Below, one piece after another: positions 61,183 through 64,000 of a stretch of 64,000 bases of DNA. The notes beneath the pieces were generated by a model. That model worked only from the letters and a program-made list of their open reading frames with translations, was not told the origin of the DNA and made no database searches. A program made the position numbers and the translations under genes. The stretch spans positions 62,001 through 126,000 of the forward strand of contig JBKBIP010000004.1 in NCBI GenBank assembly GCA_046297495.1, read 5' to 3'. Positions within the stretch are counted from its first letter, which is position 1, and the number at the start of each line of letters is the position of its first letter. Origin of the DNA: JBKBIP01 sp046297495. Its GTDB lineage: Bacteria; Planctomycetota; Planctomycetia; Gemmatales; Gemmataceae.

Positions 61183-63396
61183 TTAGCATACCGCCATGAT
61201 TTCCTGTCTGGGAAAATCAATTGGAATCATTCCCAAAACATTGACGCCCATCGATGTGAAAATCTTTTGAGCGCTGACGACGGAGGGCAACAGCGATTTG
61301 TTATGTTGCACGGCCAACAAGACGGAATCACAACTATTGGCTATCTCCAACGTAAGGGAATCCTCGACGAAGGGGTTTCCTTTCACCACGATGACATCGT
61401 ATTGGGGCTTGAAATAGGCGATCATCTGGGCCACGCCGTTCAAATGATAACTCAATGAATCTTGATGGTGCCCCGGAGCGACCACATGCAAATTGGCGAT
61501 CTCGGCGGCCTGGATGATCTCCGGCAACGACGCACGGTGTTGTAAATAATCATAACAACCTGGTTGTGCCGCGATCTTAAAGAACGCGGCTGTATCGGTG
61601 TCATGGCGATGAAAATCGATGAATAAGGTTTTTAAGCCGCGTTCCGCCAGCAAGCAACTGGTGACGTGCGTGAGCGAATGCGAGCTGGACGCGTCATCGG
61701 TGTCACAGAAGAAAAAGGTGTTTTGATTCGGTCCCAGGTTTTGACAAAGTAGATTCACCAACAAGGAATAACCCTGATCCGCCGCGAAGCGCGCCCCCGC
61801 AGTCGCCGCGCTGCTTCGGGAATCCCATGAAACATTGGCGTGTTTGTCGAATACACACGGAATCAAGGTACCATCGATTTGATGTGCGAGCTGGTTGATG
61901 GAAATTACTTTTTGTTTGCGCATCTCGCGTAAAGTAAACATGGAGAGAGTCGCCATGAAGGCGAAGACCGTCAAACCGGAAATCAGGGTGAACCGCTGCG
62001 CTTGATTTTTGTGAATCACGCTGGCCGATTGATAAATCTTGGCGCGCGGCGGGGAACGCAGTTCCACTTGCAGTGCGTCTTTTTCCTCGCCGATCCGATT
62101 GGCCAAGGTTTCTTCTTGTTGTATCTCGTTTTTGAGGATTTCCAACTCCGTGGAGGAAACTCCTAATTTCTCGGTCTGCTCAGATATGCGCTGTACTTCG
62201 GCACCTAACAATTTTTCTTGTTCGCGCAAGTTGTCCACCTCACGCCGCATCTGATTCAAAGCGTTGTGCCGTTCCTGCTCGAACTGTTTCTGAATGTCTT
62301 GAACCAGCGCTTGTGCTAAAGTCTGTTTGCGCTCGTCGATGGCTCGCTGCAGCTCCACGATGTGTTGGCGCGCGCGCACCAGTGATGGTTCGTCGGCGTG
62401 TCTGGCGTTTTTCACGTAGTCCAGTTCGATTTCCTTGAACACCATCACCTTGGATGTCAGCTGACTAATCAGAGGGTCTTGGTGCAAATGGGGTTGCAAG
62501 CGTTTTTCGATTTCATCCGCCGCCGGTGGTTGAGGTTGGTCCGTCTCCATGGATTTGAGACGCGCTTGCGTGCGTAACAATTCAAAATGAATCTGTTGAT
62601 ACTGGCGCAGCGTTTCGCCGTAGGTGGTTAGGAGGATTACTTGTTTTTTAACCAAGGCCTCGGAATCACTATGCCCCAAATCCTGCGAGATACGACGAAT
62701 GGTTTCCTTTTTGGCTCGCAGTTTTTCCTTCAATTTCACATGAATATCTTCCAGCTCCGCGACACGTTTGTTGCGCATTTTGAATTCATTTTCAATCACC
62801 TCTTGAATGTAACTGTTCATGATCGCATCGACTAATTTGAGCTGCTCATCAGGATAGGGACCATCAATCGATACGGATAACAACTCGGTCCCGGATTGGT
62901 GCGTCACTTTCACGTTTTCCTCGATCCAACCTAGAGGATCGGTTTTATCCTTGAGCAGCGCCATGGCTTGAATGGGATTGGACTTCAACGCGGCATTGAG
63001 CACGAAGCGGCTCTTGATTTGCGCTGCCTGGGTTTTGATGTAGGTTAAAAAATCATTTCTTCCATCATTGTCCGCGGTCTTGAACACCATTCTCGCAGGG
63101 GCGGATGATACTTGAATGATGCCAAAAACGGTATTTTTCGAGGGGGACAACATCAGAGCGGTGCCCAGGACCGTGAGCGCGAGAAGAGTTGCGGTCAAGT
63201 AAGCGGGCCAACGCAAATTGCGCACATAACCAAGTAATTGGCGCAAGTTTAGAGATTCCGCATGTTGCCCGGCTTGTTGTCGAGAAGTGGGATACATGAA
63301 CTTATTGGAAGTTGTATTCCATGTATCGTGGGTCTCCACGGCGGATGGATTCATGACCTGCTTGGTCGCGAGTATTTCTCTGTTTTTGGGAGGCAC
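61183..63396 (-). CDS. Wzc-like chain-length regulator with degenerate kinase domain
   Basis: 737 residues, GTG start at 63394-63396 after GGAGGAAGG. Order: cytoplasmic tail (1-62), membrane helix 1 (about 64-84), periplasmic Wzz domain and long coiled coil (about 90-450; KRVAELEDIHVKLKEKLRAKKETI, QKQFEQERHNALNQM), helix 2 (about 468-488), then a P-loop fold (about 520-737). The ATPase motifs are eroded. The Walker A position reads CDTDDASSSHS without Lys, the A' position reads LFIDFHRHD instead of LIDxDxRxP, and Walker B reads VIVVKGNPF with Lys in place of Asp. It also lacks a tyrosine-rich C-terminal tail. Likely a structural co-polymerase, not a tyrosine kinase. Confidence 0.88.
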   Translation of the reverse strand: MPPKNREILATKQVMNPSAVETHDTWNTTSNKFMYPTSRQQAGQHAESLNLRQLLGYVRNLRWPAYLTATLLALTVLGTALMLSPSKNTVFGIIQVSSAPARMVFKTADNDGRNDFLTYIKTQAAQIKSRFVLNAALKSNPIQAMALLKDKTDPLGWIEENVKVTHQSGTELLSVSIDGPYPDEQLKLVDAIMNSYIQEVIENEFKMRNKRVAELEDIHVKLKEKLRAKKETIRRISQDLGHSDSEALVKKQVILLTTYGETLRQYQQIHFELLRTQARLKSMETDQPQPPAADEIEKRLQPHLHQDPLISQLTSKVMVFKEIELDYVKNARHADEPSLVRARQHIVELQRAIDERKQTLAQALVQDIQKQFEQERHNALNQMRREVDNLREQEKLLGAEVQRISEQTEKLGVSSTELEILKNEIQQEETLANRIGEEKDALQVELRSPPRAKIYQSASVIHKNQAQRFTLISGLTVFAFMATLSMFTLREMRKQKVISINQLAHQIDGTLIPCVFDKHANVSWDSRSSAATAGARFAADQGYSLLVNLLCQNLGPNQNTFFFCDTDDASSSHSLTHVTSCLLAERGLKTLFIDFHRHDTDTAAFFKIAAQPGCYDYLQHRASLPEIIQAAEIANLHVVAPGHHQDSLSYHLNGVAQMIAYFKPQYDVIVVKGNPFVEDSLTLEIANSCDSVLLAVQHNKSLLPSVVSAQKIFTSMGVNVLGMIPIDFPRQEIMAVC

Positions 63397-63529
63397 AGGA
63401 TTCCTTCCTCCATGTAAGAATCTGTTTGTGTCTCGATTGTGACTCGAAGCGGTAAGCCCGCATCATCCTTGATGACTTATCAGCCGTCGGGCGCTTTATA
63501 TGTCTTGGTTCTTTTACTGGCCTTGCTGT

Positions 63530-64000
63530 TCATGCCGTTTCATACACTGTTTGGTTGGTGTCTGTTATCAATAAGTGGTTTAGAATCAGAATTTCGATCC
63601 ATAACAGACATAAACCAATGGGCATCATCAGCCAGCCAGCCATATTATGGAAAAAATGTTCGGCTAATTCATTGTGGGCCGAGTTGTACATCATCCCAGT
63701 GCCGATGATGCGGATTAAGTTCGCCATGATGGCGATGGGCAACGCGCTCACAATGATAATACATTTCTCCCATGTGGGTGAAGTGGAAATCAGCGCCACG
63801 GCGCTAGAAAGCGCGATAAACACCATCAACATTCGTAAACCACTACAGGCCTCGACCACGCCGATTTCCACTTCGTTTAACAGAATGATGTTCCCTTCTG
63901 CCAGGGCCGGCAAACCAAATAATTGCATGATGTAGGCGCTAACGATCGTGGCCAGTCGCTGCAAGGGATAGGCCAACATGATCGATACGCGATGGGGCAA
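63530..64000 (-). CDS. Exosortase, 5' end outside window
   Basis: Membrane protease/transpeptidase-like enzyme of the PEP-CTERM sorting system. 156 C-terminal residues are in the window; the frame is open at base 64000. Catalytic signatures: Cys in VVEACSGLRML, Arg in MANLIRIIGTG, His in FFHNMAGWLMMPIG. These are the Cys-Arg-His residues of exosortases. At least four hydrophobic helices are visible. A polysaccharide cluster with EpsI downstream is the usual context. No PEP-CTERM substrate was found in the window. Confidence 0.9.
   Translation of the reverse strand: MPHRVSIMLAYPLQRLATIVSAYIMQLFGLPALAEGNIILLNEVEIGVVEACSGLRMLMVFIALSSAVALISTSPTWEKCIIIVSALPIAIMANLIRIIGTGMMYNSAHNELAEHFFHNMAGWLMMPIGLCLLWIEILILNHLLITDTNQTVYETA

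Overview
The window looks like a chromosomal segment of a planctomycete, probably in or near the Gemmatales. This is inferred from gene content: two secreted formylglycine-type sulfatases, Tat-exported Gfo/Idh/MocA and TIM-barrel proteins, SMP-30 and NHL propeller proteins, a neutral ceramidase, very large secreted proteins with a cationic leader followed by LExLExR, a soluble PknB-type kinase, many two-component proteins and an exosortase/exopolysaccharide locus. LpxC and an OmpH-like chaperone imply a diderm envelope. Most of the window is GC-rich; the last ~7 kb reads clearly AT-richer.

Layout. 0-5.7 kb: LpxC (cut by the window edge), OmpH/Skp, cysteine synthase, a PEGA-like lipoprotein and a zinc-ribbon membrane protein. 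6-22 kb: an FG-GAP-like propeller protein, parvulin PPIase, SMP-30 lactonase, cation/H+ antiporter with TrkA-type domain, sulfatase, RNase PH, NHL propeller, Ser/Thr kinase, CheY-like regulator, agmatine deiminase and a HAD-IIA phosphatase. 23-24 kb: a convergent, overlapping bacterioferritin-associated ferredoxin/bacterioferritin pair with similar operator-like sequences. 24.3-25.6 kb: tRNA-Glu(CUC) followed by a decayed integrated element (integrase-tail remnant, RelE-type toxin-antitoxin, DUF3987-like fragment). 25.6-37 kb: ceramidase, receiver-like protein, ferredoxin, Fur, a FecR/HEAT-like protein, TrpE, DapA, an ArsR regulator, TIM-barrel isomerase and dihydroorotase. 37-43.4 kb: a signalling block headed by a histidine kinase with an ethylene-receptor-type sensor, then a response regulator, a five-module hybrid kinase and a convergent HTH-receiver protein. 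44-56.8 kb: second sulfatase, Gfo/Idh oxidoreductase, alpha/beta-hydrolase-like protein, PEP-hydrolase-family protein, an outer-membrane-like protein, S1/P1-type nuclease, a cyclophilin/DUF4114 giant, DUF2071 and BON proteins. 56.9-64 kb: an exosortase-associated polysaccharide cluster on the minus strand.

The most distinctive non-coding feature is a family of about eleven roughly 45-51 bp palindromes (arms like GATTCATCGTTTCGCG and CGCGAAACGATGAATC) scattered through intergenic gaps, with paired substitutions in opposite arms. Two other repeats were found: a roughly 37 bp sequence present once in each orientation, and a 178 bp element bounded by 25-26 bp inverted repeats. The most notable protein finding is the planctomycete-type kinase that keeps the ethylene/copper residues of plant ETR1 at identical spacing.
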